Source of the DNA: Caballeronia sp. NK8 | GTDB lineage: Bacteria; Pseudomonadota; Gammaproteobacteria; Burkholderiales; Burkholderiaceae | Length of the DNA stretch: 64,000 bases | Assembly: GCF_018408855.1 (NCBI RefSeq) | Contig: NZ_AP024327.1 | Location: forward strand, 558,001-622,000 | Reading direction: 5' to 3' | Part shown: positions 44,527-53,812 of the stretch, piece by piece | How positions within the stretch are numbered: position 1 is the first letter of the stretch | Layout: every line of letters begins with the position of its first letter | Translations under genes and position numbers: made by a program | Notes under the pieces: model-generated | Databases searched by the model: none | Seen by the model: only the letters and a program-made list of their open reading frames with translations | Told to the model about the DNA's origin: nothing

Positions 44527-44630
44527 CTCTCCCGGGCTTTTGTCCCGCCGTGTAACCTCGCTTGAGGTCGACAACTCTCGGACCAGCATCGCGCATCGGA
44601 CATCGATGCGGACCGGAACCCTAGTCGTCC
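44527..44630 (-). ncRNA. Guanidine-I riboswitch (ykkC/yxkD aptamer)
   Basis: Read on the minus strand from 44630, the sequence has CTAGGGTTCCGG, then a variable stem, GGTCCGAGAGTTG, a second variable stem, and ACACGGCGGGAC followed by AAAAGCCCGGGAGA. These are the nearly invariant blocks of the guanidine-I class, in the right order and spacing. It lies 59 bases before the SBP start. No clear intrinsic terminator follows, so control is probably of translation. It reassigns the downstream urea carboxylase operon to guanidine. Confidence 0.93.
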
Positions 44631-44901
44631 ATTTCCAGATTGTGACTGCCACTCCTGAAAGCGCTTAATGCGATAAGCGTGCCAAGCCTGTAATTACGCG
44701 GGCTCGGCGGCGTGGACGCGGATTCGTGCACAGATACGAAGCGCCCCGCGCGATGCGCCTACGCACGGGCGCACCAAACGGGTGCCCGCATTCCAGTGGA
44801 ATGTCGCAATTCTTCTATCCGGGCGCGCCGGCTTTCGATGGAATACGGGACAGTCACGCGTTCCCGCAGCAACCCGCTTTCCTCTCACTTGGGTAACCAT
44901 C

Positions 44902-46149
44902 ATGTTCAGTCGCGCAGCCAGCACCGTTGAAAACGTCGATCCGGAACTCTGGGCCGCCATCACCGATGAAAACCGCCGTCAGGAAGATCACATCGAGCTG
45001 ATCGCGTCGGAGAACTACACCAGCCCGGCGGTCATGGCCGCGCAAGGCTCGCAGCTCACCAACAAATATGCCGAAGGCTATCCCGGCAAGCGTTACTACG
45101 GCGGTTGCGAATACGTCGATGTGGTCGAGCAGCTCGCCATCGACCGCGTGAAGCAACTGTTCGGCGCGGAAAGCGCGAACGTGCAGCCGAATTCCGGCTC
45201 GCAGGCGAACCAGGGCGTGTTCTTCGCGATGCTCAAGCCCGGCGACACCATCATGGGCCTGAGCCTCGCGCACGGCGGCCACCTCACGCACGGCTCGCCG
45301 GTCAACATGTCGGGCAAGTGGTTCAACGTGGTGAGCTACGGCCTGACCGAAGCCGAGGACATCGATTACGAAGCGGCCGAGCAACTCGCGAACGAGCACA
45401 AGCCGAAGCTGATCGTCGCGGGCGCGTCGGCGTTTGCGTTGAAGATCGACTTCGAGCGGCTCGCGAAGATCGCGAAGAACGTCGGCGCGTATCTGATGGT
45501 CGACATGGCGCACTATGCGGGCCTCATCGCGGCCGGTGTGTATCCGAATCCGGTGCCGCATGCCGATTTCGTCACCACGACGACGCACAAGAGCCTGCGC
45601 GGCCCGCGCGGCGGCGTGATCCTGATGAAATCGGAGTACGAGAAGCAGATCAACTCGGCGATCTTCCCCGGCATTCAGGGCGGCCCGCTGATGCATGTGA
45701 TCGCGGCGAAGGCTGTCGCGTTCAAGGAAGCGCTGTCGCCGGAGTTCAAGGCGTATCAGCAGCAAGTCGTCGACAACGCGCGCGTGCTCGCCGAAACGCT
45801 CGTGAAGCGCGGCTTGCGGATCGTGTCGGGTCATACCGAAAGCCATGTGATGCTCGTCGATCTGCGCGCGAAGAAGATCACCGGCAAGGCTGCGGAAGCC
45901 GCGCTCGGCGCCGCGCATATCACGGTCAACAAGAATGCGATTCCCAACGATCCGGAAAAGCCCTTCGTCACGAGCGGCATCCGGCTCGGCTCGCCCGCGA
46001 TGACGACGCGCGGGTTCGGCGTGAAGGAAGCGGAGATCGTCGGGAATCTGATCGCCGATGTGCTGGAAAGCCCGGAAGATGCGGGCAATCTTGAGCGTGT
46101 TCGCGAGCAGGTCGCCGTGCTGACGAAGCGTTTTCCTGTGTACGGTTGA
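44902..46149 (+). CDS. glyA: Serine hydroxymethyltransferase
   Basis: A 415-residue PLP enzyme interconverting serine and glycine with tetrahydrofolate. The PLP lysine is Lys230 in [14 protein letters not shown]. Other landmarks are [16 protein letters not shown], the PLP-phosphate site PNSGSQAN and [13 protein letters not shown]. Length and sequence fit the housekeeping proteobacterial enzyme. The start at 44902 is set by the family N-terminus; the frame is open 120 bases further 5'. The 270-base region between the riboswitch and glyA shows stems such as GGGCGCACC/GGGTGCCC but no recognised riboswitch. Confidence 0.95.
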   Translation: MFSRAASTVENVDPELWAAITDENRRQEDHIELIASENYTSPAVMAAQGSQLTNKYAEGYPGKRYYGGCEYVDVVEQLAIDRVKQLFGAESANVQPNSGSQANQGVFFAMLKPGDTIMGLSLAHGGHLTHGSPVNMSGKWFNVVSYGLTEAEDIDYEAAEQLANEHKPKLIVAGASAFALKIDFERLAKIAKNVGAYLMVDMAHYAGLIAAGVYPNPVPHADFVTTTTHKSLRGPRGGVILMKSEYEKQINSAIFPGIQGGPLMHVIAAKAVAFKEALSPEFKAYQQQVVDNARVLAETLVKRGLRIVSGHTESHVMLVDLRAKKITGKAAEAALGAAHITVNKNAIPNDPEKPFVTSGIRLGSPAMTTRGFGVKEAEIVGNLIADVLESPEDAGNLERVREQVAVLTKRFPVYG

Positions 46150-46184
46150 GGTTTCGCCGGATCCCGTTAGCGTGTAGGTTTGTT

Positions 46185-46720
46185 AGCGTTGCCCCTGTGC
46201 GGGGCGGCAGTCACTTTCTTTGCTGCTGCAAAGAAAGTAACCAAAGAAAGCAGCTCGAGCCGCCCGCGGTCATACGCAATTTGGGTGTTCTTCTCGTTGT
46301 CCGTGGGCTCAGTAGCGAGTGCCCTCAAAGGCCTAATCGGGCGTGGACCGCGCACGGTCTGACAAGCTAGTCGTTTAAGCGCGCAGGTTCAGCACGAAAT
46401 AGCTTCGGCACAGCGCTGCGCGCTGCCGATGGGTATGCAAGGGAAACCATCGGTATGCGTGCACCTGCGATTGACCCATCGGCCGCGTAGCGGGCCGGAG
46501 CTATTTCGTGCTGAACCAGTTTGTTTTGTGGCGCGATGTGGCAGACCGTGCGCGGTCCAAGCCCGGTGTGGCCTTTGAGGGCACTCGCTACTGCTGTGCC
46601 AAGACCGATCGCCTGTGCCGCGGCCGGCGTGAAGTACTTTGGATGGGGATAGCTGTTTCTTTGGTTACTTTCTTTGCAGCAGCAAAGAAAGTGACTGCCG
46701 CCCCGCACAGGGGCAACGCT
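46185..46720. repeat. 536-bp nested palindromic repeat element
   Basis: The outer arms (about 65 bp from AGCGTTGCCCCTGTGC at 46185, mirrored to 46720) are nearly perfect inverted copies; each also contains a small stem CTTTCTTTGC/GCAAAGAAAG. Inside are further inverted pairs: AGTAGCGAGTGCCCTCAAAG, a CGCGCACGGTCTG segment, and GGTTCAGCACGAAATAGCT (46386-46404 versus 46499-46517). About 95 bases form the centre. There is no transposase. The coding frames inside are incidental. It fills most of the 46150-46857 gap and resembles dispersed intergenic repeats of Burkholderia genomes. Confidence 0.88.
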
Positions 46721-46857
46721 CATAGACCGACACGAATACGGGATCCGGCGACAAACTTGAAATCAGCTCTCGCACCACTCAACGACATCCGCCTCATCGA
46801 CTGCAACGAAGCCGACCACGCGCCCGCAATTCGAGACCATGTCGACATGAGCGCCTC

Positions 46858-47460
46858 ATGAACCGCCGTCCCGAGAACGTGGCGGCTCTCATCGCCATCG
46901 CAGAGGCGCTGTTCAGGTCGGAACAGTTGCCGGAAGCCGGCCGCCTCGTTGCGGCGCGGGTCTTCGAGCGGCTCCAAACACCCTCCGACGACGGCGCGCG
47001 GCATCACACACGCTATCCCGCCTGCGACTGGCTCGACGCGGCGCTCGCCCCTTTCATCGACGACGACACCGGCTTCGGCGCCGCCGCGCGCGCGCTCAAG
47101 GCGCTCGAACCGGACCTCGGATGGTCCCGCCGTTCATCGGGCGAAAACGGCAGCGAGAACTATATCGACGCCCACGTTCACGGCATGATCTGCGGTCCGG
47201 GCGGCGCCGAGAGCCGCTATGACGTGCAACTGGGCTTCTCGCTGATGTTGCCGCACGTTCGATACCCCGACCACAGCCATCCACCCGAGGAAGCCTACGT
47301 GCTGTTCACGCCGGGCGAATTCCGGCAGAACGGCGGCGCGTGGTTCGATCCGGGCATCGGCGGCGGCATTCATAACGTGCGAAACAATCCGCACGCAATG
47401 CGTTCCGGCGCGGTGCCTTTTCTGGCGATGTGGACGCTGCTGACCAGAGACGGCGACTAG
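46858..47460 (+). CDS. DMSP-lyase-family cupin protein
   Basis: A 200-residue protein. The C-terminal cupin holds metal-ligand pattern [21 protein letters not shown] and later [17 protein letters not shown], as in the dimethylsulfoniopropionate lyase family (DddQ/DddL-like fold). The N-terminal helical part (about 1-95) also fits that family. Actual DMSP cleavage is not certain, since many terrestrial members have other roles. It converges with the sigma-54 regulator gene, sharing four bases. The start has a poor ribosome site, but nearby upstream ATGs run into stops. Confidence 0.65.
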   Translation: MNRRPENVAALIAIAEALFRSEQLPEAGRLVAARVFERLQTPSDDGARHHTRYPACDWLDAALAPFIDDDTGFGAAARALKALEPDLGWSRRSSGENGSENYIDAHVHGMICGPGGAESRYDVQLGFSLMLPHVRYPDHSHPPEEAYVLFTPGEFRQNGGAWFDPGIGGGIHNVRNNPHAMRSGAVPFLAMWTLLTRDGD

Positions 47461-49262
47461 CCCGGCTGACGAAGCGACCTTTCGATGCGTATGCCATGCC
47501 GCTTCATCTTCGCGTAGAGCGCGGGCTTCGACACTTGCAGCAGCTTCGCGCAGTTCGTCACGTTGAAGTTGCACGCCTGCAAGGCGGATTCGATCGCGAC
47601 GCGCTCCGCTTCCTTCAGCGACACCGGTTCGCGATGCCGTCCCGCTGACGCGGCGTTTGTCTGCGCGACGTTCGCGCTGCCGAGCAACGCCGATATATCC
47701 GCGATACGCTCGCCTTCGTTGAAGTTGACGATCTTCTCGACGAGATTCTCGATCTCGCGCACGTTGCCGGGCCAGTCGTGCGCTTCGAGCTGCCGCAGCG
47801 CCTGCTCCGCGATTTCGGGCGTCGGCTTGTGCATGCGCGTGCAGTATCGATCGAGAAAAAACGCAGCCATCGCGCGGATATCCTCGCGACGTTCGCGCAA
47901 GGGCGGGATCGTGATTTCGATCACGTTGCAGCGGTAGTAGAGATCTTCGCGGAAGGTCTTCGCGAGCACCATCGACGCGAGATCGCGATTGCTCGCGCAG
48001 ACGATGCGCACGTCGACGGGAATGCCGCGCGTGTCGCCGATGCGCGTGACCTCGCGTTCCTGCAATACGCGCAAAAGCTTCGCCTGAACGTCGATGGGCA
48101 ACTCCGAGATTTCATCGAGAAACACCGTGCCGCCATCGGCGGATTCGAACTTGCCGGGCCGCCCGTCGCGCGCCGCGCCGGTGAAACTGCCGGGCGCATG
48201 GCCGAAGAGTTCGCTTTCGATCAGCGCATGCGGCAGCGCCGCGCAATTGATCGCGATGAAAGGCTGCGCGGCGCGCGCACCGGCGTTATGAATCGCCTGC
48301 GCGAAGACTTCCTTGCCGACGCCGCTTTCGCCCGACAACAACACGTTCGACGCGCCGCGCGCCGCCTTCTTCGCGGCATCGACCGCGCGCTTCATGCCCG
48401 CGCTCGAACCGATCACGTTATCGAACGTGAAGCGCGCGTGATTGCCCGCGTAGCGCCCGGCCATCTTGCGCACGCGCCGCATCTCGCGGAACGTGTTGAC
48501 GACCGACACGACTTCGCCGCAGCGGTTCTTGATCGGAATGGCGGTATCGAGCAGATGCAGATGCCGCGCGGGCGAATCGATGATCAGCTCGCGATCGACA
48601 TATCCCACGCCCGTGGTGAAAATCGGTCCGACGATCGGCTCGAAGTCGATCACCGCGTTGAGCGTCCTGCCGATGCTCGCCTTCGGATCGATGCCGAGGA
48701 TGCGTCCCGCGACCGAATTGACGTGCCGCAGCACCTGGCCCTGCCCGATCACCATCAGCCCGTCGCCGATATGATCGATGATCGCGCGCTGCTCTTCGAC
48801 GAGCGTATCGTAGGCGGCGAGATCGAAGGCGCTTTGCAGGAGCACGTCGAGTGTCGCGCCGAGCAGCGCGATCCACGCGGCGGGCGTGGAATCGACGGAT
48901 GAAGGCGTTCGCAGCGCGACGAGAAAGACGCGGCGTCCGCGCGCATCGATGCGCAGCGCGAACGCTTGCTGAAGCGCTGCGGCCGGGCCTTGCAGCGCAA
49001 GCATCGCGCAGCGTCCGTCCGATGCAGCCGTGGCGGCTTCCGCGAGCGCGGCGAGTTGCCCGGAGGGGCACTGCGCGAAAAACGCGTCGAGCGGGCCATC
49101 GATGGTTTGTGCGACGCCTTCGAGCACATGACCGCTGCGATCCAGCGTGAAGATGCACGCGTTCGCTTCACGCGCCGCGAGACGGCGCGCGTCACGCCAG
49201 CGAGAGGACGCGAGCGCGCTCTCCAGCGTGGCGATGTCGGGATCGAGCGCGACGGTGGCCAT
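47457..49262 (-). CDS. Sigma-54-dependent transcriptional activator (PAS-AAA+-Fis)
   Basis: A 601-residue enhancer-binding protein. The N-terminal sensory region (1-160) is of unclear fold and is followed by a PAS-like domain (about 160-262, [22 protein letters not shown]). The AAA+ core has Walker A GESGVGKE (311-318), the sigma-54 contact loop GSFTGA (358-363, a common variant of GAFTGA) and Walker [11 protein letters not shown] Fis-type HTH closes the protein ([43 protein letters not shown]). It is the likely activator of the sigma-54 promoter at 53765-53780, whose operon ends just upstream. Confidence 0.9.
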   Translation of the reverse strand: MATVALDPDIATLESALASSRWRDARRLAAREANACIFTLDRSGHVLEGVAQTIDGPLDAFFAQCPSGQLAALAEAATAASDGRCAMLALQGPAAALQQAFALRIDARGRRVFLVALRTPSSVDSTPAAWIALLGATLDVLLQSAFDLAAYDTLVEEQRAIIDHIGDGLMVIGQGQVLRHVNSVAGRILGIDPKASIGRTLNAVIDFEPIVGPIFTTGVGYVDRELIIDSPARHLHLLDTAIPIKNRCGEVVSVVNTFREMRRVRKMAGRYAGNHARFTFDNVIGSSAGMKRAVDAAKKAARGASNVLLSGESGVGKEVFAQAIHNAGARAAQPFIAINCAALPHALIESELFGHAPGSFTGAARDGRPGKFESADGGTVFLDEISELPIDVQAKLLRVLQEREVTRIGDTRGIPVDVRIVCASNRDLASMVLAKTFREDLYYRCNVIEITIPPLRERREDIRAMAAFFLDRYCTRMHKPTPEIAEQALRQLEAHDWPGNVREIENLVEKIVNFNEGERIADISALLGSANVAQTNAASAGRHREPVSLKEAERVAIESALQACNFNVTNCAKLLQVSKPALYAKMKRHGIRIERSLRQPG

Positions 49263-49346
49263 GTGCTCCTGCGGACAGTCGGGCGATGAGGTCGAATATA
49301 GCAGGACAAAATCGTGCTAGCCGGCGTCGCACGGCATGGCGGCGAA

Positions 49347-50477
49347 TCAATCCTTCTGCGCAATCGCCGTAAGCGCGCCCCCATTCAATCGATACACCGT
49401 CACAGGCGCATCGATCCAGTCACCATTCGCATCGAACTTCACGGGACCGAGAATGCTCGTGAACGACTGATCGCGCAACGCCTTCACGAACACCTCGGGC
49501 TTCGCCGATCCCGCTTTCTGCATCGCATCGGCGACGACGAGCGTAGCCGCATAAAAGGCCGGCGCGTACGTATCGACATCGGCGCTGAACGCGCTCTTGA
49601 ACCTCGCGCGGAACGTCTTGCCGTCGGGCAGCGTATCGAGCGGCGCACCGCCCTGCGCGCAGAACATGCGCTTGTCCGCGACGCCCGCCGAGAGCTTGTC
49701 GAACTCGGGCGAACAGATGCCGTCGCCGCCGACGAGCGTCGCGTTCACGCCGAGTTCGCCCATCTGCCGCGCGAGCGTCGCGGCCTGCGCGTAGTAGCCG
49801 CCGTAGAACACGACCTGCGGATTGCGCGACTTGATCTGCGTGAGAATCGCCTTGAAGTCGGTGGACTTGTCGGTGCTGAATTCCCGCGCGACGATCTGCA
49901 AGCCCTCCTTCTGCGCAGTCTTGATGAACACATCGGCGACGCCCGTGCCGTATGCGGTGCGATCGTCGATCACGGCGGCGCGCTGCGCGCCGAGCACCTT
50001 CGACGCATAAACCGCCATGCGGCCGCCCATCACGTTGTCGTTGGTGGCGAGCCGAAACACGTACGGATAGCCGAGATGCGTGAGATCCGGATTCGACGAT
50101 GCGCCCGTCATCATCACCACGTGCGCGTCGTTGTAGATGCGCGCCGCCGGAATGCTCACGCCCGAGTTGTAATGGCCGATGACCGCCGCGACGCCATCGT
50201 CGACGAGCTTCTGCGCGACGTTCACACCGACCTTCGGATCGCCCTGATCGTCCATCGAGATCAACTGGAATTTCACGGGCTTGCCGGCGATCGTGAAGCC
50301 CTTCGCATTCAGCTCGTCGATGGCGAGCCGCACGCCGCGCTCGTCGTCCTTGCCGCTTTGCGCGGCGCTGCCCGTGAGCGGCCCCGCCACGCCGATCTTC
50401 ACCACTTCCTGCGCGTTCGCCGCGTTGCACAGCATCGCGGCGCATGCGAGCAACATCGCCATCTTCATCGGTTTCAT
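49347..50477 (-). CDS. Branched-chain amino acid-type ABC substrate-binding protein (LivK-like)
   Basis: A 376-residue periplasmic binding protein with a Sec signal (about 1-22, AMLLACAAMLCNAANA) and the family start VVKIGVAGPLTGSAAQSGKDDERGVRLAIDELNAKG. Its ATG overlaps the HAD stop as ATGA, so it belongs to the acyl-CoA operon. No cognate permeases or ATPases are in the window; it probably supplies a carboxylate substrate of the operon to a transporter encoded elsewhere. Confidence 0.87.
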   Translation of the reverse strand: MKPMKMAMLLACAAMLCNAANAQEVVKIGVAGPLTGSAAQSGKDDERGVRLAIDELNAKGFTIAGKPVKFQLISMDDQGDPKVGVNVAQKLVDDGVAAVIGHYNSGVSIPAARIYNDAHVVMMTGASSNPDLTHLGYPYVFRLATNDNVMGGRMAVYASKVLGAQRAAVIDDRTAYGTGVADVFIKTAQKEGLQIVAREFSTDKSTDFKAILTQIKSRNPQVVFYGGYYAQAATLARQMGELGVNATLVGGDGICSPEFDKLSAGVADKRMFCAQGGAPLDTLPDGKTFRARFKSAFSADVDTYAPAFYAATLVVADAMQKAGSAKPEVFVKALRDQSFTSILGPVKFDANGDWIDAPVTVYRLNGGALTAIAQKD

Positions 50478-51193
50478 ATCGTTTCCCCAGTCGCTGTGAA
50501 TGACAGACTATCCAGAAGGTCCCGTACCGGCGACAACGTGTCGAACTCGAAATCCGGGCGCGGCTGCCACGTGCCGAGCGTATCGCCGCCGCGATTGATC
50601 CACGCCACCGCCATGCCGAGCGGTTTCGCGCCGTCGATATCGGCCCAGCTCGCGAGCGAGCAATGCAGCACGTCGCGCGCGGGCAGCGCGAGGCGGTCGA
50701 GCGCGAGCGAGAAGATCGCCTGCGACGGCTTGTACGCCTGCGCCATCTCCGCCGTCGTGACGTGCTCGAAGTAGCGCGTGAGCTGCGTGCGCCGCCACAG
50801 GTCGCTGTCCATGTTGGTGATCGGCATCAGCGGATAGCGCGACGCGGCCCAGTCGAGGAACGGCACGGCGTCGGCGTGCGCGGGCGACGCTTCGACGAGA
50901 TGCGTGAGGAACACATCGGTGAGCGTATCCATCGCGTGGCCACGGCGTGCGCCGGGCCAGCGCGCATCGAGCACGGCTGTGAGCGCCTCTCGCGCGACAT
51001 CGCGATAACGCGCGTACGCCTGCCCGCGATAGATCCGCACATTGCGGATGTCCCAGTCGAGATAGATGTCGAAGGCGGAATCGCCGGTTTCGATGGACAG
51101 TCGGCGCAACACTTCCGCCATGCCGATCGTGCCGCCGCGATCGACATCGACGAGCGTGCCGAAGTAATCGAACGTCAAGGCTTTCGTGTTCAT
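50474..51193 (-). CDS. HAD-superfamily hydrolase (haloacid dehalogenase type II-like)
   Basis: A 239-residue protein. The nucleophile motif is LTFDYFGTLVD, with motif II around PITNMDSD and motif III/IV near KPSQAIFSLAL and HCSLASWADIDGAKPLGM. The cap insert resembles the L-2-haloacid dehalogenase subgroup, but phosphatases share this fold. It starts by ATGA overlap with the enoyl-CoA hydratase gene. Dehalogenation of an acid substrate is an interesting possibility, not shown. Confidence 0.8.
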   Translation of the reverse strand: MNTKALTFDYFGTLVDVDRGGTIGMAEVLRRLSIETGDSAFDIYLDWDIRNVRIYRGQAYARYRDVAREALTAVLDARWPGARRGHAMDTLTDVFLTHLVEASPAHADAVPFLDWAASRYPLMPITNMDSDLWRRTQLTRYFEHVTTAEMAQAYKPSQAIFSLALDRLALPARDVLHCSLASWADIDGAKPLGMAVAWINRGGDTLGTWQPRPDFEFDTLSPVRDLLDSLSFTATGETI

Positions 51194-51960
51194 CGCGCGT
51201 GCTCCTTTCGTGTGGCGAAGGCCTTCACGCGTTCAGCGGCCTCGGGGTCCGCGAAGGCTTCGATGGTCGCGGCGAATTCGAGGTCGAGGCTGCGTGACAG
51301 CGTCTTCGAGAGTTCCATCGTGACGAGCCGCTTCAGGCGCGCGATCGACGTGTGCGATTTCTCCGCGATGCGCGCTGCGAGCGTCATCGCCGTGTCGAGC
51401 ATCGCATCGCGCGGCACGACGCGATTCACGAGTCCCATCGACAGAAGCGATTGCGCGCTTTGCCGCTCGCCGAGCAGCCATAGTTCCATCGCGCGTTGAT
51501 GGCCGAGCGCCTGCGGCAGCAGCTGCGTGACGCCGCCGGTGACGAACTGCCCCCACTCCATCTCCGGAAAGAACGCGACGAGATCGTCCGATGCAACCAC
51601 GATGTCGCAATTGAGCATCCACTCGAATCCGCCGCCGACGGCAAAACCATGCACCGCGCCGACAACCGGTTTCGCGTTGAACATCAGATCGCGCGTGATG
51701 CGTTGAATGCGCTCGATATGACTGCGGATGCTGTCATCGCTCGCACTCTGCTCGCCGAATTCCTTCAGGTCGTCGCCCGCGCAGAACGCGCGGCCCGCGC
51801 CGGTCAGCACGATCACGCGGCACGCGCGATCGTCGTTTGCGCGTTGCAGTGCGTCGTGCAGGTCGTCGAGCAGCGGCCCGCTGATCGCGTTCATGCGCTC
51901 GGGGCGATCCAGCGTCACGATGCAGACGGGTCCATCCATGCTTGTCTTCACGTAGCTCAT
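51190..51960 (-). CDS. Enoyl-CoA hydratase/isomerase family protein
   Basis: A 256-residue crotonase-fold enzyme. CoA-binding and oxyanion segments are RAFCAGDDLKEF and VHGFAVGGGFEW, with a potential catalytic Glu in FEW and a second in FFPEMEWGQ. The residues that define 4-chlorobenzoyl-CoA dehalogenase are absent. It starts at 51960 by ATGA overlap with the ligase stop; a longer reading to 51981 would lie inside the ligase gene. Confidence 0.85.
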   Translation of the reverse strand: MSYVKTSMDGPVCIVTLDRPERMNAISGPLLDDLHDALQRANDDRACRVIVLTGAGRAFCAGDDLKEFGEQSASDDSIRSHIERIQRITRDLMFNAKPVVGAVHGFAVGGGFEWMLNCDIVVASDDLVAFFPEMEWGQFVTGGVTQLLPQALGHQRAMELWLLGERQSAQSLLSMGLVNRVVPRDAMLDTAMTLAARIAEKSHTSIARLKRLVTMELSKTLSRSLDLEFAATIEAFADPEAAERVKAFATRKEHAR

Positions 51961-53300
51961 GCGGGCTCCTTGTCGATCCAACGTGTCTTGCCTTCGGTGC
52001 GCGGAAAGTGCTCGAACGGGACCATCGTCACCGCCGCGCTCGCGCCGATGCGTTCTCGCACGGCCGCCTCGATGCGCGCCGCCGCGTCGTCCCAGCGATC
52101 GGCGGGCAAGCCGTGCGCGGCCTCCACCGTCATGGCGATGCGGTCATACGGCCCCGGGCCTTTCAGCACGATGCGAAACATGCCCGACGCCCATTGCGGC
52201 AACGCCTCGACCGCGAGCCGCACCGCGCCCGGAAACACGTTGACGCCGCGCACGTTGAACATGTCGTCGGTGCGGCCCGTCACGCGAAAGCGCCACGCGC
52301 TGCGGCCGTCCGGGCCGGGATCGGTGGCCGTCACGGTGACGACATCGCGCGTGCGATAGCGCACGAGCGGCTGGCATTGCTTGCGCAAGTGCGTGCAGAC
52401 GAGCTCGCCGGTCGTGCCCGCTTCGGCCGGCAGACGTGCGAGCGTCTGCGGATCGATGATCTCGGCGAACACGACGTCGCCCGCGTGATACAGAAGATCG
52501 TTGGTCCAGCCGGTTTGTCCGCCGAGAATGCTCAGCACTTCCGAGAGACCGAAGTTCGCGTTGCGCACCTTGAAGCCCCACTTCTCTTCCATCGCGGCGC
52601 GCAACTCGGGATTGTCGAGACCCGCTTCGCCGCCGAACAGACCGAGCTTCAGTCCGAGATCGCGCGGCGCGGGGCCGCCGGTCTCGCGCAACACCTGTTC
52701 GATCAGCGCGGGATACGACGGCGTGCACGAAATCGCGTTGATGCCGAGGTTCAGGATCGAATCGATGAGCAGCCGCGTGTTGCCGACGCCGAACGGCACG
52801 ACGGTCGCGCCGGTCGCTTCGAGGATCGTGTGATCGGTGAAGCCGCCCGTCCACATGCAGTAGTTGAGGCAGTGGACGACGCGATCGTCCGGGCGCAGGC
52901 CCGCGGCCCACATAGAGCGCGCGCCGACGCGGGCGATGTCCGCCGCGTCGCGCGTGCTGTTGGCGAGGATCAGCGGCCGGCCCGTCGTGCCCGATGTGCG
53001 ATGCAGCCGCGCGATGCCGCCTTCCGCGCACGCGACGTAATCGCCATAGGGCGACGCGCCTTCCTGGCTCACGCGCAGTTCGTCCTTCTCGGTGAAGGGC
53101 ATGTCCTGAAGCGTGTCGAGCGTGACGTCGTCGCGGCCGATCCAGTGCGCGAGCCGGGTCCGGTAGAACGCCGACATCGCGCGCAGATACGGCCAGTGCG
53201 ATGCCCACAGTGCGTCCTGATGACGACGCACGTCGGCGGGCGAGAGCGTTTCGAACGCTTCGTCGAAGTAGACGCCGTGCGTCGGGGAGTGTTCAGCCAT
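51957..53300 (-). CDS. AMP-forming CoA ligase (phenylacetate-CoA ligase type)
   Basis: A 447-residue acyl-adenylate-forming enzyme. The P-loop is RTSGTTGRP, the adenine region includes GLFGGEAGL and NFGLSEV, and the hinge/C-terminal domain starts RFRVTGRTDDMFNVRGVNVFPGAV. It is of PaaK class, so an aryl or arylacetic acid is a likely substrate. It is second in the operon, downstream of the thioesterase, and coupled to the hydratase gene. Confidence 0.87.
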   Translation of the reverse strand: MAEHSPTHGVYFDEAFETLSPADVRRHQDALWASHWPYLRAMSAFYRTRLAHWIGRDDVTLDTLQDMPFTEKDELRVSQEGASPYGDYVACAEGGIARLHRTSGTTGRPLILANSTRDAADIARVGARSMWAAGLRPDDRVVHCLNYCMWTGGFTDHTILEATGATVVPFGVGNTRLLIDSILNLGINAISCTPSYPALIEQVLRETGGPAPRDLGLKLGLFGGEAGLDNPELRAAMEEKWGFKVRNANFGLSEVLSILGGQTGWTNDLLYHAGDVVFAEIIDPQTLARLPAEAGTTGELVCTHLRKQCQPLVRYRTRDVVTVTATDPGPDGRSAWRFRVTGRTDDMFNVRGVNVFPGAVRLAVEALPQWASGMFRIVLKGPGPYDRIAMTVEAAHGLPADRWDDAAARIEAAVRERIGASAAVTMVPFEHFPRTEGKTRWIDKEPA

Positions 53301-53327
53301 GTGCTTTTCTCTCGTCGTGGGAATGCG

Positions 53328-53732
53328 TCATTCGGCGCGGCGGCGTTTCGCGGCGCGCGCCTCGATCACGGAGCGTTCGACGATCGCGCGCGCGTGGCTC
53401 GCCGTGCCTATCGGTCCGCCCGCGTCGGAAGCGACGATGTCGAACCAGTACAGCGCGCCTTCGAGATCGCGAAAGGTCGCGGTGGCGGAGACATCGGCGC
53501 CGAGCGGCGTCGGCGCGAGATGATTGAGATGCGTCGTCACGCCGACGGAGAGTTGCCCGTCGCCGACGGCATCACGCAACGCTTCGGCGCACGCGCGCTC
53601 GATCAGCGACAGCAGCGCGGGCGTGGACAGCACGTCGGGATAGCGTTCGCCCTCGCCTCGCGCGTGGGCGGACGCGAGATCGGCGGATGTGACGGTGTGG
53701 GTGAGCGTGGCGGCTCGGCCTCGTTCGATCAT
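53328..53732 (-). CDS. Hotdog-fold thioesterase (FlK-like)
   Basis: A 134-residue single-domain hotdog protein. The pattern VGVTTHLNHLAPTPLGADVSATATF and GGPIGTASHARAIV matches the thioesterase family that contains fluoroacetyl-CoA thioesterase FlK, including the Glu (SLIERACAEAL) and His (SHAR) positions used there. It is the first gene of the operon, 22 bases downstream of the predicted start of transcription from the sigma-54 promoter. It may clear an inhibitory or dead-end CoA ester. Confidence 0.75.
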   Translation of the reverse strand: MIERGRAATLTHTVTSADLASAHARGEGERYPDVLSTPALLSLIERACAEALRDAVGDGQLSVGVTTHLNHLAPTPLGADVSATATFRDLEGALYWFDIVASDAGGPIGTASHARAIVERSVIEARAAKRRRAE

Positions 53733-53764
53733 GTGCGGCTCCGGGTTGTCTGGAGCGTGATCAA

Positions 53765-53780
53765 TGCAAGGGCCGGGCCA
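53765..53780 (-). promoter_or_regulatory. Sigma-54 promoter of the thioesterase/ligase operon
   Basis: On the minus strand, TGGCCCG-GCCC-TTGCA gives GG and GC ten bases apart and a perfect TTGCA -12 half. The predicted transcription start is near 53754, 22 bases before the thioesterase ATG. Candidate activator sites lie upstream: GAATCGGAAAGATTC (53840-53854) and a second AAGATTC at 53863-53869. Confidence 0.75.
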
Positions 53781-53787
53781 TATGTGT

Positions 53788-53812
53788 CAAAGCCCCGGCT
53801 GGCGGGGCTTTG
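53788..53812. terminator. Palindromic hairpin between operons
   Basis: CAAAGCCCCG and CGGGGCTTTG form a perfect 10-bp stem with a GCTGG loop, just upstream of the sigma-54 element and 92 bases after the alcohol dehydrogenase stop. It could terminate minus-strand transcription arriving from the dehydrogenase gene, though the T-tract is short. Confidence 0.5.

Noticed and set aside
44640..44901. A glycine or folate-related riboswitch upstream of glyA.
   Set aside because: Stems such as GGGCGCACC/GGGTGCCC are present, but no conserved aptamer core of those classes was found.
46188..46861. Several short open frames (for example those reading SVAPVRGGSHFLCCCKES) in the glyA downstream region.
   Set aside because: They are translations of the palindromic repeat, appear on both strands because of its symmetry, and lack ribosome sites.
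51190..53732. 4-chlorobenzoate degradation (CoA ligase, crotonase-fold dehalogenase, thioesterase).
   Set aside because: The crotonase-fold protein lacks the Trp and Asp region typical of chlorobenzoyl-CoA dehalogenase and instead keeps Glu residues of hydratase type; the ligase is of phenylacetate type.
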